Shown here piece after piece: positions 34,083 to 46,858 of a DNA stretch of 64,000 nucleotides. Both the position numbers and the translations under genes were made by a program. Location of the stretch: positions 57,293,501 through 57,357,500 of the forward strand of contig CM073593.1 in assembly GCA_037074705.1 (NCBI GenBank). Reading direction: 5' to 3'. Each line of letters opens with the position of its first letter. Position 1 is the stretch's first letter. The notes below the pieces were generated by a model. The model was not told where the DNA came from and made no database searches. It saw nothing but the letters and a program-made list of their open reading frames with translations. This DNA comes from Zhengitettix transpicula. Taxonomy: Eukaryota; Arthropoda; Insecta; Orthoptera; Tetrigidae.

Positions 34083-34800
34083 ATGTTCCTTATACAAATC
34101 TACACCGGTGGAGCAAATTTCACCAAATTTTGTACACGTGTTCTTTGTGACCAGGAAACAAACACTATCGGGGTGAGTTGCGTCTACCACTCCAGAAGCG
34201 GGGGTGGACGGGGTGGAAATATTTAAAAATGCTAAAACAGTCGATATTTGAGTCGGTTAAATATTTTTAGGGGTCAAAGATATTGAGTGTTTCTAGCGAT
34301 GTTATTCTGAATATAATTTTCATCCTCTACACCCTGGGAAAAGGGCACCCTTAGGGCATGTGGTGGAGATGCTTTACAGGAAAATAACGCGAATACAACC
34401 GAGATTGGAGTCAAGTCGAAGGTTATGGATGTCACTGAGTTTAGTTATGACATTCAACTTGGCAATTACCCCTCAGATGCAGGGGTAGTGGGGTAGGAAG
34501 TTTTGAACATGCAAACACAGCAGGTATTTGCGTTGAATAAATATTTTTCAGGGTTAATTATATTGATTATATTTTGATTTTGTGTATAATTTCAATCCCT
34601 TTCAGCATGCGAGGGGAGCACCCTTAGGTGTGGGGGTGGAGGGGCGTTTCATATCATAAACGCTAAATCAATCGAGATTCGAGCCAAATCGGGGTTATGG
34701 ATTTCGCTGAGACTATTTATAACAAACTGAGAAACGAAATTGGAGTGTATCGGGGGTTATGGACAAATGACATCTCGGGAAACACCGGGCACCCAGCTAG
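34078..34800 (+). mobile_element. Helitron-like non-autonomous element, copy 1, with internal tandem repeat
   Basis: Begins near TTGTATGTTCCTTATACAAA after a TA microsatellite and ends with CACCCAGCTAG followed by T (34800/34801). A CTRR-type 3' end next to T is typical of Helitrons. A second copy at about 60640-61010 shares TACAAATCTACACC/TGCACC, TTGTACACGTGT, GTGGAAAT, the CACCCTTA/TACCCTTA block, GGGGTTATGGATGTCGCCGA and the same CCCAGCTAG end. This copy holds two tandem units about 275 bp apart: CAGTCGATATTTGAGTCGG at 34239 against CAGCAGGTATTTGCGTTG at 34518, and GGTTATGGATGTCACTGAG near 34421 against GGTTATGGATTTCGCTGAG near 34693. No Rep/helicase is encoded. The 3' subterminal hairpin is not obvious, so class assignment is provisional. 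Confidence 0.55.
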
Positions 34801-34809
34801 TATATAATA

Positions 34810-37390
34810 AAATGATGGATTGACGGCTGTTATATTTAACAAACAAAATGTAACAGACTCTAGTATTGAATGAAATAACAATAATAATGTATTAGCATTC
34901 TCCTACAAAGGTTCAATAAATTCAAATATATAAACAAAGGAAAAATTCACAAAACTTTGCCTTATAAACAATACTAATAACTATTGTAAGAAAAAGTTTT
35001 TTTCTGTGAAATACTTTCATAAATCTCCATTATATGCAGTATTAATATGAAACATCTGTTTTGAAATCAGCAAATCTGATTAAATTTATTAAACGTATGT
35101 TTCATAAATTTAATAATAAATTTAAGGCTGGTGAAATTCTGATATTTTTGTGTAAATTCATGTGGTAGAAATCTATAAATTTTGCAGTCAAACTGTTGGC
35201 GTCCTTAAAATTCTGTTTTCAAATTTAATTCAGGATAATATGTTAATTTTGTCTTAATAAATATTTGTATTCGTGTATTGTATTAAAGTTTATGTGTTCA
35301 AAAACCGTTAATTTGAGATCCAACACCCCACGTTAAATCAGCTGATTGCGTTCGGCGCAAGATTATCTGACTGTGACTCCTTAAAGTATGGTCACAATTT
35401 ACTTTATAAGTAATTAATATTTTATTACAATATATTTTATTGTTAATGCACAGATTGAGATAAAGATGAAAAATCACAATTAACAGCCAGGAAAATCTCA
35501 CAGTGAACGAAACACTGTATCCATTATCGCCTCTTTAATTTGTATTCTGCAAACGTTATTTTTCCACAGCCTTGGCAATAATAATTTTTTAAGTCCATAT
35601 TTTGTAATAGAGATAACCCGAAAATATAAAAATATGCATGTGAGTGACCACAAGTTATTTGAGTTTAATTTTCTTTTCCAGAGCACGTCCTGGAAACGTC
35701 TTTGACTTGAAGTATATAGCTCCGGTTAACTCTTGAGCCGCGTTCCAGAGAACGTGTGGAATTTCCTGTGTACTGATGCCACATGGTCAGAACATCCTCT
35801 AAGCCAAGCAAGAGTGGTTTGGAAATATAAAGCCCAACAGGTTTAATCAACCCGGACAATGAAATACGCAATTAAAAAGCAATTTACAATAATCAGGATT
35901 TTAAATTTATAATGCCGATTAATTTATTTCAACTTTGAAATACCCTGATACTGTATCAAGTATATTTCACAATATTTTTTATGCATTTTTTAGATCATGG
36001 GTCGTATAAGAAGTTTGAACATTTAAATTTTTTCTTACATTTTTTCTACAACCACAATATTTATCAGCTCATACTTATGTCTATAATAAAAATTATACAC
36101 AGTCGATAAATATCCACTTTTCACGTCTGGAAAGAATATTTTAGTTTTATTGTACCTCCTCGACTCCTTATTCGATCCTAATATACATTGTATGTGTAAT
36201 TTTGAGACCCTTGCCTTCAACTCATTGAATCTTAGCTTAAATTTGGTAAATGACACTACGTAAAATAGTGTATTAAATAATTCTGAAATTTACATGTTCG
36301 AATTAAAATTACATAACTCACTGTCATTGTTATAATATAACTCTTTCAATCATTTAAACGATGAAATGAGGGCATTTCGAATTTTTAAACCTGACTGGTG
36401 AAATATTTATGCTTTAAATTTGCTCGTGTGACAAAAAACTCCATAAATTACACCGGAATTGTGTTCAATCTATATAAAACTGGCGAAATGAATTTAAGTT
36501 AATTTTCAAAATAGTTTTTCTACTTTTAAAAGCTACATTATTTTCTGAATTTTAAGCCAGGATGGTGAGATTAAAGGAAACTCAATACACATTTTTTTAG
36601 TTTAACCCGGTAACCATTCAGTGTCTAACTCTAAATTACTGATATTCACGTTACTGGCCTATCAAGCACCAATCAAAAATTGCTATGCCTAGGTTTATTT
36701 ACCAATACCTAGCTAACTTATGATTAAAAATATTAAATGAATCCATGTTCTAACACTAAACACTTCCTGCACAAGATAACTAAGGAGTACAGTTATACAT
36801 CTGTGTAATTAAAACTCAAATGTGTCTATTTGTCGGGCCGTTTGAACAAAATAAACTGTAAAAAGGCTGTACTAATTTAAATGACTTTTAATATGTATTT
36901 ATACTCAGGATTAAATTTAGGCTGTACAGTTTTCCGAATTTCAGGTCAACAGTGAGGGAATTGAGGAACATCTGAACACGTTTGATTTAGCGACAACGGA
37001 TTGCTGCATTATCTCTGGATTAATAAACCTTTCTTTGGTAATATCATATAGAAACAACTATTTTTTCTCTGCGTTGTATACGGGAATTATGCCTGTGGCA
37101 CATGAAGTGTTGGAAAAGGAGGGAATCAAACAAATTGAACGCATTTTTTTTTGGATATACGTGTTGATGAATAATATTTTTTCTTTCTCCTTATTCACTA
37201 AGCCGTAGTAATATTCGTTTTCTTTTATGAGAAACCGTGTGGGGTACGTGTATTGCGACTGTTTGTTAGTAAGCAATGTGTTTAAAGAAATAAAGTCCTA
37301 ATAAATAATTTGACGTGACTTTCTTGGATGCTTTGAAAGATAAAACAAAAATACGGGATAAAATAGATTATTTTTCTCCGCTCTAAAGCG
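34810..37390. other. AT-rich DNA with short unrecognised minus-strand frames
   Basis: Minus-strand frames at 35298-35501, 35498-35686, 35665-35871, 36035-36256 and 37058-37276 have no recognisable domain. The 35680-35870 segment is GC-richer than its surroundings and encodes a plausible-looking peptide (LEDVLTMWHQYTGNSTRSLE) that could be an isolated exon or transposon fragment. Nothing firmer can be said. Confidence 0.45.
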
Positions 37391-37399
37391 TTAAATATA

Positions 37400-37890
37400 G
37401 GCCAGTGATGCAGGACCCCCGCACTTGGATGTAGTGAGACAATACAACAGCTGCCATGATTCAGATAGAGGCTGGACTATTTCGGTCGCCTATGCTCACT
37501 CAGAGAGGAAACCAAGCGGTTTGTTCCAAGTTGCTGAAACGCAGTTTCCTGCCTCTCCTCTTTTCTCTGATCTTAAATAGGAGATCCCGAAGTCCACTTC
37601 TGCGGTGACAACAAATGTCAGGGCTCCAATTTTTCCTCGTATGGCAACCTCAACAAAAATACGCAGAAGAAATGACCATACTGGGACACATCAGAGGAAC
37701 TGTCAAGGGACTGGCTCTGTATCTGGGGAAGTGGTTTTCTGATACAGACTGGGAAAGAGAAGTGGCGCTACGTGAAGAAGTCACTACCGTATTTAGGAAA
37801 TGTACGTCCAGTTGTCCCATTTTAGAATCTTACATACCACTCTACAAGTTTATAGTTTTTGTGTCCAATAAAGAAGTCATATGAAATTTC
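37400..37890 (+). other. GC-richer block with an 89-codon ORF followed by AATAAA, unrecognised
   Basis: An ATG-led frame at 37615-37884 runs through sequence of higher GC than the flanks and uses a balanced residue set (WYPQ-rich start; central GHIRGTVKGLALYLGKWFSD and DWEREVALREEVTTVF). It ends with TGA overlapped closely by an AATAAA at 37868-37873, just inside the frame's end. This could be the 3' exon and poly(A) site of a transcript or a degraded retroelement end. No known domain is visible; the Glu/Arg/Val-rich segment predicts a helix. This is the most exon-like small ORF in this part of the window. Confidence 0.3.
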
Positions 37891-38589
37891 AATTATTTGA
37901 GGTAAAACGATTAAAAATTCGACTTCGTCTCAATTCGTCTAATTTCCCATTTACAATTGCTTAAATAAGACATTCGTTTAGGGTGTTTCTATAATTAAAA
38001 AAGTGGGTGAATCGTTGGTGCAGGGATTTAATTTTCAGATTCCAGCTATTCTCAGGAATACAAGGATAGTAGGTGAATGTATGACAGGTCAGAATTCAAT
38101 TGAAGACGAGGAGAAAAGGAATACAATTGAATTCCAGAGACTCATCGATAATTATAGAAATAAGAAATGATTCGTAATTACGTAGAGAAGTACTATGTGT
38201 ACTTGGGAAGGACTCTTAAAACTATACAAGTGGTATAACTGAAATATTTATAACGTAACTTTCTTATACGCATTTAAAATATTTCTTACTGGTGTAAAAA
38301 ATATTAGAGAAAGACAAAATGAATCAGAAGCACAACCAGCAATGTTCAGTTGGAACTAAGCGTATTAATGATCTTACTTTTGAAATATATGGGACGATTA
38401 AATGATATGAAATTTATTTATAGATTTGTTACTGCTACTATTTCTAGCACTTATTTTCTGAGTAAATGATAGATCCAACTTGATAGATTTGTGCACACTT
38501 TGTTCCCAAATGGCTATCTGAACACTACGTACATTGCTGGATATTTTTAGCTCCACAGTAAAATTAAGTTCAACTGTATTTCGTTCGGA

Positions 38590-39090
38590 TTCCGTGGCAG
38601 CGAACAGATTGGAATAAATCGCCCCTTGCGAATTTGTGGCTGAACCAGTTGTATTGCACCTGTTTTTCCTTCAGTGTGCAATCTACGGCTTAGAGATCAA
38701 TTTTAGAATTTATAATTTTAATTTCAATACTTTGCGCTGATGGCTGAGCTATTAAAATGTTTTCTCCACACAAACCGGTAATTCACTGGCACTGGCAATC
38801 CACGATCTTGCTCCCTCAAAACGCCACGTAGAATGATCTCCGTCTCCGGCAGCTTCCAGAAGATTCTGATTTTTCAATTAGGTAATTTCTAATATATCTC
38901 GGCATCAAAAATTTGATCAATAACAACGTATTTTCACACAGCGTTATTGACCGCTGTCTCCAACAATACCTAACCAATAATATTCAAAATTTTAATAAAA
39001 TCTTTACAAAAGCTTAATTTAAAATACGAGCAATTATAAATAAATTATCGTATTCAAATTATTTACATTAGCGATATTTTCATTACATCA
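38590..39090. repeat. Dispersed ~500-bp repeat, copy 1
   Basis: Shares, in the same order, many blocks with 47290-47790: GCGAATT, a TTTTAGA...TTTAATTT/CATCAATATT stretch, CTATTAAAATGTTTTCT, GATTCACTG, AGAAGATTCT/CGAAGATTCT, CACAGCGT, CTAACCAATAATATTCAAAA, TTAATAAAAT, and ATTAGCGATA. The copies are strongly diverged (roughly a quarter to a third of positions by eye) with several indels. No coding frame or TIR was found; family unknown. Confidence 0.75.
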
Positions 39091-39259
39091 AATTTAACCA
39101 TTTTAACGATTAATTCTTCATTGTAAGACTGATACACACTATAGCACATCGATTTGTGTACCGTAATTTTTATTTTAGTGTTCGCAGTTACTATTACGGC
39201 TATATTTCTGTATTTATAAATGGCCATAAAATAAGTAAATGAAACACATTGCACTACAG

Positions 39260-41450
39260 TGAACGGTAGAGTAACTTGAACATCGAAAAACGGAACTATG
39301 ACAATTATGTATCACTGAGATGATTTAAATTCAGTAAATAACATGATATTACGAATAACCCATAAAATTTATTTAATGAACTAACACTATGTTATTAAAT
39401 CTGTCTAATGACTCGTCAGAAGTCTGTCTGATCTGCGGATGAAATAGAGAAGATCCATATTAGTAAGGGTATTCGGACTTTTAGGCCTATGCTCTGAATT
39501 GAGTTGTTTACTGTTCGAACCGTCGGTTCCTCTGATTTAATTACCATTTCTTCTTTACGTTGTCCTAATTTATAATTTTCTATATCCCACAATCGGACAT
39601 CTTAACAATATTACGCCAGTATTAATTCCACCATCGTAAACGTTTTATCCAATTGCCTGCTTCAGCTTCTTATTTCCACCGAATCCAGTGATTGTTACCA
39701 AATATTCGTTCATAATATTTTACGTTCTTCATTTTTGCGCTACTTCCTTCGGTTGTGCGACTCTGATGTCAGAGCCAGCAGAAGAAGCAGCCTCTGGAAA
39801 AGATTATTCGACCAGAAGAACGTTGTTAACGCATTGATGATACGTTATTACTGGCCTTTGGAACGGTTCCGGACAAATGTTCAACCTCTTCAAAGTTTTC
39901 TCTTTTTACACTCACTTAACACAAGTGTGCATAAGAGATGTAATAATAGGTATACCTAATTGAATTTTGGCATTTAGTTACACTCAATTTCAAACCTCTG
40001 GGCGTACATGTGAAAAAAAAAAGTTTGATAGAATTAGTGGCCAACAGTTTAAAGTTCTCCAGGGTTTGAAGATATATATTTCTTCTTCTAAATTGAACGA
40101 GTGAGTTCGGTTTTTAAGATAATAGTTGTGAAATAAAATGAATATCAGAAAAAATTCATACTTCCAGAAGTAATAACATACCCGAGTACATTACGTAATA
40201 TTTTTAAAAAAGTATCCTTGTAAACCTAGGTTGTCAGAAGATATTATTTATCTGAGTTTTTAAATCTTCAATAAAAATTTTAAACCTCTCAGTTTTCACT
40301 TAAAAGAAAAAGATGGAGTTTAAAGGGCGATACGTTTAATTTTTATGTATAATTTTAAATTTGCCTTACAGTTCTCAAGTCGTTATTATTTTACATTCGT
40401 TCATAAGAATCTATTTTAACTAACTTCAAATCCCAAAATTAATTGCACTAGTTAGCAATATATTAAAATTTTATGCTATACAGTTTACTAATGCTATTTA
40501 TAATTACAGTATATATTTGTGTGCTAATAATAACTTTTTCGTTTTGCTGTTTCAATAGAAATAAAATTTTAATACCTTAACTACTGTGCGATTGCGCAGT
40601 TTGAAATATTCGTATGTATAAAAAAGAGTCTATGTAAAAAAAATCCTATTCTTGGCAGTACAAATAAATTTGTTACGTTAAACAATACAATTATTTACAG
40701 CATTTAGAATGCCATAAAAAGTAATTACAACCTGATCTCAATTTTGTTAAAATCAATAAATAAAATTAAAGCTTAAAGGTATTTTTTAAAACAATTTCTG
40801 TATATAATTTAATTACTGCTTGCCAGAATTTTTTTATTTCATTACGTCTCGTAATAAATATTTTTGCTAAAGGAAACTGGAAGACATTTGATCCACAAAA
40901 GAAGTTTCCTTTCATAGTTTTTGACCTGTATGACTGTATGTATAATTAGTAATTAAATTATTTCACATTTGTGTTATACATAATTCCAAATTTAAATTAA
41001 AAAACAAATTACTATCTTTGGGTAGAAAAGCACTATTAAACAGAAACTTATTGTTTGTTCCCAGTAATGTGGATGTCATCTTTTACTTGAGATTATATCA
41101 GGGCAGAGGAAGCAACACTCCTCGTATAGGCCTGAATATGGTTTCATGATTCACGTCCGTTTGAGTAACTCAGTTTCCTAATTCGTCGTTTAAAATTGAG
41201 TGCTTGATACTCGTAGTGTAGTACTTGTAAACTACTAAATAAACTTTATTGGTTTCTGTGGATGCATGGAGGATTATATTTAGCCCAGTACGAGGATAGA
41301 AAAATAATAGAAATTAAACAATATTTTGAGGTGAATAATTTTTTCTCAGAGTTTCAACAACTTTTTCAAGCCTTCCAAATTATTGTAACATCCCAAACTG
41401 CCACCATGTAACACTCCACCACTGTGAACATGTAACATTCCAGCAGTTGG
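39260..41450. other. AT-rich DNA; no gene recognised
   Basis: A frame at 39735-39959 (+, 74 codons, Arg/Leu-rich) starts in a less AT-rich patch but has no recognisable motif. The remainder is featureless. Confidence 0.55.
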
Positions 41451-41454
41451 AAAT

Positions 41455-42060
41455 GGGAAGTCCAGATAGATCGTTCACCAACCGAGCTATACCTCCGTCA
41501 GCTCACCTGGCTACCGATCTAGAGGATAAAGGAAGAATTAAGAACAGGAAATAGGAAAGTCGGTAACGTGAGGGTTCGGGTTCAACTAATTGAACCTAGG
41601 CGTAGTGGTTGGTGTTTCGCTGCACTTCAGTCAAATAAGAGTTGATGAAGAATAAAGAGATTTAATAGTTAGAAATAAAATAAAGTAAGACAAACTGGCG
41701 GATAGCACCAGGAGCCACCGACCCGTCTGGAGGTTGGATCACGACTGTCGATCCCAAGAAGCTCTGAACAATTCGAAGACTCCTTTCCCCTCCCTGATGA
41801 TTTTAAGTCTCCAATGAGAACTCTTACAGGGTGGAAGATTTCTGCTGCCGTGTGCATATCTGCATAAGGCACTTAAAATGCTGACTTCATTAGACGCAGC
41901 GTTTTCACAGCTGCCTAGGCGGAAGGGGTGAAGATTTATGTTGTGGTGCGTATCGTTACTCACTATATCTAAAGTGATGTCTTTAACTGCATCAGCGTTC
42001 TTGCAGCTGCGCCCTCTTAGGTCCGCTTTGCTGAAGAGACGTTATGATAAGAGGGCACGT
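41455..42060. other. GC-richer block, possible SINE/transposon debris
   Basis: On the - strand TAGCTCGGTTGGTGAACGAT (41486-41467) contains a Pol III A-box-like TAGCTCGGTTGG. On the + strand GGTTCGGGTTCAACTAATTG (from 41573) resembles a B box. The two are on opposite strands, so they do not make one Pol III promoter. Minus-strand frames at 41669-41872 and 41739-41963 have no domain I recognise. Probably repeat-derived. Confidence 0.3.
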
Positions 42061-42164
42061 GTAGACTATTATATTACATTATATTGTACTTTATGGACGT
42101 AGTCATTTGACAGTATAACTAAAGATAGTGTCAAATCAGCCACTGAATTATTTTCCACTGTGTT

Positions 42165-42220
42165 CTAACGCGGCATACATCTTACAGATATTTTACCGAG
42201 ACACGATTTTGCATATAAAA
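42165..42220. repeat. Short repeat shared with 45260-45315
   Basis: AACGCGGCATACATCTTACA then GATATTTTACCGAGACACGA aligns with AACGCGGCAACCATCTTATA then GATATTCTTTTTTGAGACAG at 45262 onwards. About 50 bp is recognisable. The second copy lies just downstream of a DDE transposase relic, so both may be remnants of that transposon's 3' part. Confidence 0.55.
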
Positions 42221-42229
42221 TGGAAACCA

Positions 42230-44200
42230 CAGACCGAAATTTGACCCGTCCTTTACCAACCACCATATCGTGTTTATTTTGTCGATAATTCCTGGCTTAG
42301 TCACATACACCAGACGTTCCAAACGATGTTAATCGCTTATGGATGACCAGCCTCGTTTAATTCACCCAAAATAATCTTTTATTTAAAAATTTTATTCATC
42401 CCGGCTTTGTCATTAGACTCATGTGTTTCGGCATTGTAAGATTATCGTTGATTTCTATTGATTAAAAATTTACAATTATTTTTTTGATGGATGAAACATG
42501 AAATCACGTAATGGACATAACTAAAATTTCTGACAAAAAAAGTATTTAATGTGATAAGATTGTATTATTAGATGTAAATCCTAATTTAATAATCTTATAT
42601 TGTACGTAGTTCATTCATTTTGTTTTTCAAACTTCTTAAAGAAGATGCCCAATTTACGAAATATGCCAAGTTTGGAATATCACTATATTCTTTTATGGTA
42701 TTAGCTGCATTTAAAACAGACCGAAGCTAATTATATTCTGCTGTCATATATGTTCATAAATTATGTCTTCGTATTTTATATTACATTTTTAGACATGTTA
42801 AGTATTCATAAGAATTGTACTGATTTTCGTTTACCTGTTTATTTATTGGAATATTCCTGTGATGCGTCCGACGGGCGCTCCGCTTTGAATTTTATAGGGC
42901 AACAATTTCAATCTCCTGCCGTTGAAAGGAGTTTGCTGGAACTAATTTGCATTTGCGGTTGTGAATGCCTTGAACAGCGTTTGATGGTCCATGGCCCCAG
43001 TTTAAATGCCTAGAATTGTTGGAATCATGGTGCCAAGTAGTTCTGAATATTTGACGACACTACTTCAATTCTGAACTCATTACCCACGTAAAATACTATT
43101 TGGCATTTAATCACAATTAACTATTTTATCTTTATAGATATTTGTAAGTCGGAAAGTAAGTTGGTGACAGTGTTACGAATTTTTTTGTGGGGAACGTAGA
43201 TGTGCGAAGAGAGATCCGTTGAATAGTAAACCAGTGAGTGTCATACATAACAATAGTCACGCTCCATGACACGTGGATTTAGTTCTCTGTCTCTCTTTCA
43301 TATTGTCCCATCATCATTAAATTTAACCAAAGTTTCGTAATTACTTCATTATTATGTAAAATAATTTAAAAATAATAAACAATTATATTAATTTTAGATG
43401 ATTGCAGAAGAAATTAGTTGACTGCTTCGTGATTGAGAACCAGAATAATTAAATATCGGTTAAGGATGAAACTCGCATATCGCAAGCTTTTTAATTATTC
43501 CACGCTGCAGCAGAAACTTATTCTTGACCTTGACCTTCCTGTTATAACTAATTAGTTCGACGAGTATTATTTTGCTTTACGACTGGGGAGGCACTTTACA
43601 TTTAAAGGACAGCACAGTAAAATACATAACACAAATTTGTAGTTCTTCTGGCAAATTGAAAATGACAATTTTTCGGTTATCTCGGGAAGGTTGAACTTTT
43701 TTGATGAATATGTGAACATAAAACGTATTTGAATGTGTCTTTAAAGTTTAAAAAATTGGAAGCAATTTGTGCTTCTAATTATACAAATAAATCTTTCAAA
43801 CATTACGCAGAAGCATGGTTACTATTTCGTGGTCGTTAAAATATTAAAACGTATGAAACACATCTAAAATTTTTATTTGGCAAGGATTTAGGAATCTTGT
43901 AGGGGTACAATGGATTTTATAGTTCTTCTATTAATTTATTCTAAATAATTTTTAACAAAATAACATATTGGTTATCTGAATTCATACGAAGTGGTATGAG
44001 ACGTTTGGACTGGAGCTCAGACTTCATGATAATTATCATATAAAGAATGCTTGGAACATATTCTGAAACCGTTCCAATTATATTAACAAATTTGAGAAAT
44101 TTTTCTGGATAAATCCCAAATTTGGATCGTAAATATTCTTCACAGAACATAAATGCCAATAAAAAACTTTGTAACTGTGGCACGAAACAGTTCTTTACAC
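42230..44200. other. AT-rich DNA; one unrecognised 87-codon frame
   Basis: The frame at 42750-43013 (+) begins with a hydrophobic N-terminus (FINYVFVFYITFLDML) that could pass for a signal peptide and continues into a less AT-biased Cys-containing part (ICICGCECLEQR). Without homologues I do not call it a gene. A minus frame at 43941-44183 is unremarkable. Confidence 0.4.
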
Positions 44201-44227
44201 ATCCGTGTATAGTGATGGTGTAATTAA

Positions 44228-44765
44228 TTTTTTAGGGCAACAGGCTACATGAGGGTAATACACATGGTGGCAACTCCCCCCCCCCTTTAATAGCATAGGA
44301 AGGGATTTGAAAGGGGGGATGCGGAAGGGTAGAGGAAGGTAGCCAAGGGTTAACTAGGGCCCCCGGGCTATATTTTAAGGATCCTACCCGGCATTCGCCT
44401 AGAAGCAATGCAGGGAAAACCCTAGAAAAACCTGCATCAGGTAGGTCGGGCATTGGGTACTTGTCCCACGCCCTTCCGATATCGGGAGAGGAGTTTGCTG
44501 TGGGGACGCAGCATTCCCTTCTCCATGCCTCGACCAGTTTAGAAGGCAGTTGGCCGACTATTCCAATGGGAATTGCGGACAACTCTTACCGTTTGCCCAA
44601 GGTCTGTGACCCCGGAACATACACCTCTCAGAACAGGCCGAGGTGCCTCGGCTTGTGGGAACCTTAGTTCAAAAACGGAGAGAAAAAGGCATCCCAAAAG
44701 TAGCCCCTTCGTATCTCTCCTATAAGGTTCTGCCTGCGAGAGAATAGCCCTCGCAGACCTCAGAC
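44228..44765 (-). mobile_element. RP-family retroposon, copy 6 (near full length)
   Basis: Minus-strand copy with its A-tail at 44228-44235 (T run in + view) and its 5' hairpin end at about 44728-44757 (CTGCGAGAGAATAGCCCTCGCAG reversed). A C10 slippage tract (44277-44284 region) sits in the CCCCTTTAATAG block. The sense frame 44582-44232 (116 codons) is open from IPIGIVGQLPSKLVEA to the TAA created by the junction of CCC with the A-tail. GTGTATAGTG occurs on both sides (44205-44214 and 44796-44805) but is separated from the element by about 14 and 31 bp, so it is only a tentative duplication. Identity to copy 7 is high. Confidence 0.87.
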
Positions 44766-45017
44766 CATAAAATTTTTATATACTTTGACAGACCTGTGTA
44801 TAGTGCAGACTAATTAACGGAATGAGAAATAGAACTCTTATAAATGCTTACCAATCATCAGTGTTTATGTGATGCGAGTCATTCAAGTATAGCTTAATAA
44901 GCGCTGACAGAAAAAAAAACATCCCCACTTCAAAAATTTATAACTATTCAGTTTTTAACCCTATCTCATTGAACAACGTATTGTTAAAAAGAGTTTGACT
45001 GGAGTCTGTTCGTGGGA

Positions 45018-45162
45018 GAGTTTTTAAATGAAAGGCTTCCTCAAAGATGGACTGGCCGTACTGAAAAAAATGATCCAGTCTTATATCACTGACCTCCACG
45101 GCCACCTAACCTCACTCGATGTGATTTTTTCTTGCGGGGACTTATAAATAAAACCCACTATT
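45018..45162 (+). pseudogene. DDE (IS630/mariner-superfamily) transposase relic
   Basis: The frame EFLNERLPQRWTGRT followed by PPRPPNLTRCDFFLRGLIN matches the conserved tail of a common insect transposase group (FLNExLPxRWIGR...WPPRSPDLTPCDFFLWG). The D of RCDF corresponds to the catalytic aspartate. A TGA replaces the Trp codon before PPR, and SPDLTP has decayed to PPNLTR, so the gene is dead. The upstream catalytic residues are not preserved. It is a fragment of about 48 codons. Confidence 0.72.
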
Positions 45163-45164
45163 TG

Positions 45165-46855
45165 GACTGATGGCTGCAGTGTTGCATCCATTTTTCGTCA
45201 AAAATGAGGTATTTACGTAGAAACTTGTCAATCGGCAACTAAATCGATCGTCAAGGGGCAAACGCGGCAACCATCTTATAGATATTCTTTTTTGAGACAG
45301 AATTTCACGCACAATTGAAATCACTTATCCATGGGATATGACATCATAATTCTTGTGGATGATACTTGTCAGAAAAGAACTTGTACTACCAGCGCTATCT
45401 ATTAAACTTTGAATTTTTTTACATAAGTTTGTGTAGTCAGTAGACTGGTGTGTCAGCCCAAGTATTGACCACTGATCGCCGTTTTCAACTCTAATTAATG
45501 GATCCGTTTCCGATAATTTCCATTGAATGGCGATTACAGGTAATGATTTCTTATAGACTGAATCTGACAAATTTGACAATGGCCTGGGTTAGGAACGTCG
45601 CTGTCCGTGTCGCCTGCTGAATGGAGGCGATGCTATCAGATGATTGCGACTACTGTGCATTCGTTGCGAACGAAAGCGTGTCATAGAGATTTAAATACAT
45701 TAAGATGACACCGGCGATACTGGTAGCGCTTTCCCTTCTAACTTTGGATTCGAATCGGTCTGCTGGATCTGGTGTCGAAAGATACCGCAATCTTCCTGAA
45801 CGCGACACTTTCATCCAAAGCTTTTGTTTCTTTGTCAATGGCTACCACGTGTTTTGACGCCGAATTTACTGATAATATTACGGTAACTTCAAGTAACCAT
45901 AAAAAATTAATTATTTCCTGCTTAAAACAGAAAACTTTTCCAGTTTTACAATGATGATTTTCTTTTAAGTACATTCATCATCTACGTTCGAAACGTTTAA
46001 TAGTGAATGCTGTATCCCTCTACTCAACAGCGCTTTTCGTGTTTCCAGTCAAAATAAATCAGTGACAATAGCTTCTAAAACTGTTATATTTCTTATAAAT
46101 AAATACATTGGCCTGTCAGAAAAAAATAAAGCGAATGTTAAAAATATAATTACTAAACGTTTGGTCCTTAATGTAGAACTTCATAATATGTACATTGGTG
46201 TTGGAGTTTTTTTTAAAAAAAATTGTAAATCTTCAATAATAAATAATAAGTTTATTTCAATATTATGAACCGATTTTTAAGTTATTTTGTCACTGTTTAT
46301 TGCGCCTTGAACGAATTACTAAAAAAATGTTCATATTAACATGGCCACGAAATGATCGATAGATATAAATTTATTTATATATCAATTTTGGCAGATATTA
46401 AATTATATAAATTAATTAATTTATATAATCTCAATATTTTGCAGATATTAATTGAATAACCTTGCAATGTTACAAATTATTTTCAATATTACAATTTCAA
46501 AGGATTTCTGACAAAGTCGTAAATGAAGGACAAACCGTCATGTAGTTAAATATTTGTCAATCACCTTATGAATTTTTTTTCCTCTCCAATTTATTTATTT
46601 ATTGTAAAATTAAAATATCAGTCAGTCATAATAATTATGTTCCACTTCTTTCTTTGTCTCTTTAATAATTACATCTATTTGTAAATATAATTTAATTCTC
46701 TTTTCCTTAGTCGTAAATCCCCGCGTTTTTATTTATTACTACATATCATGTAAATATAAATCCTTTCTCTTACCTCCTATTTTCTTTTTCCGAACTTAGT
46801 ACAACTTATTTCCTTTCGTCTACTACATCGTATGCAATTTTTAATATTAATGAAT
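45165..46855. other. Transposon debris then AT-rich DNA; no gene recognised
   Basis: 45165-45340 probably belongs to the adjacent transposase relic, since it shares a short repeat with 42165-42220. Minus-strand frames at 45142-45324, 45325-45579, 45650-45838 and 45738-45974 lie in moderately GC-richer DNA and show no domain I recognise. From 46000 the sequence is AT-rich. Confidence 0.5.
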
Positions 46856-46858
46856 TTT

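Noticed and set aside
33872..34226. Frames on both strands rich in alternating Tyr and Ile
   Set aside because: They translate a (TA)n microsatellite and have no other support.
39405..39440. Hammerhead-like CTGACGAGTCATTAGAC on the - strand
   Set aside because: CTGACGA and a GTC/GAC stem are present, but GAAA is replaced by AGAT and no flanking repeat or relative was found; likely chance.
41455..41600. Pol III promoter from an A-box-like and a B-box-like match
   Set aside because: The two boxes lie on opposite strands.
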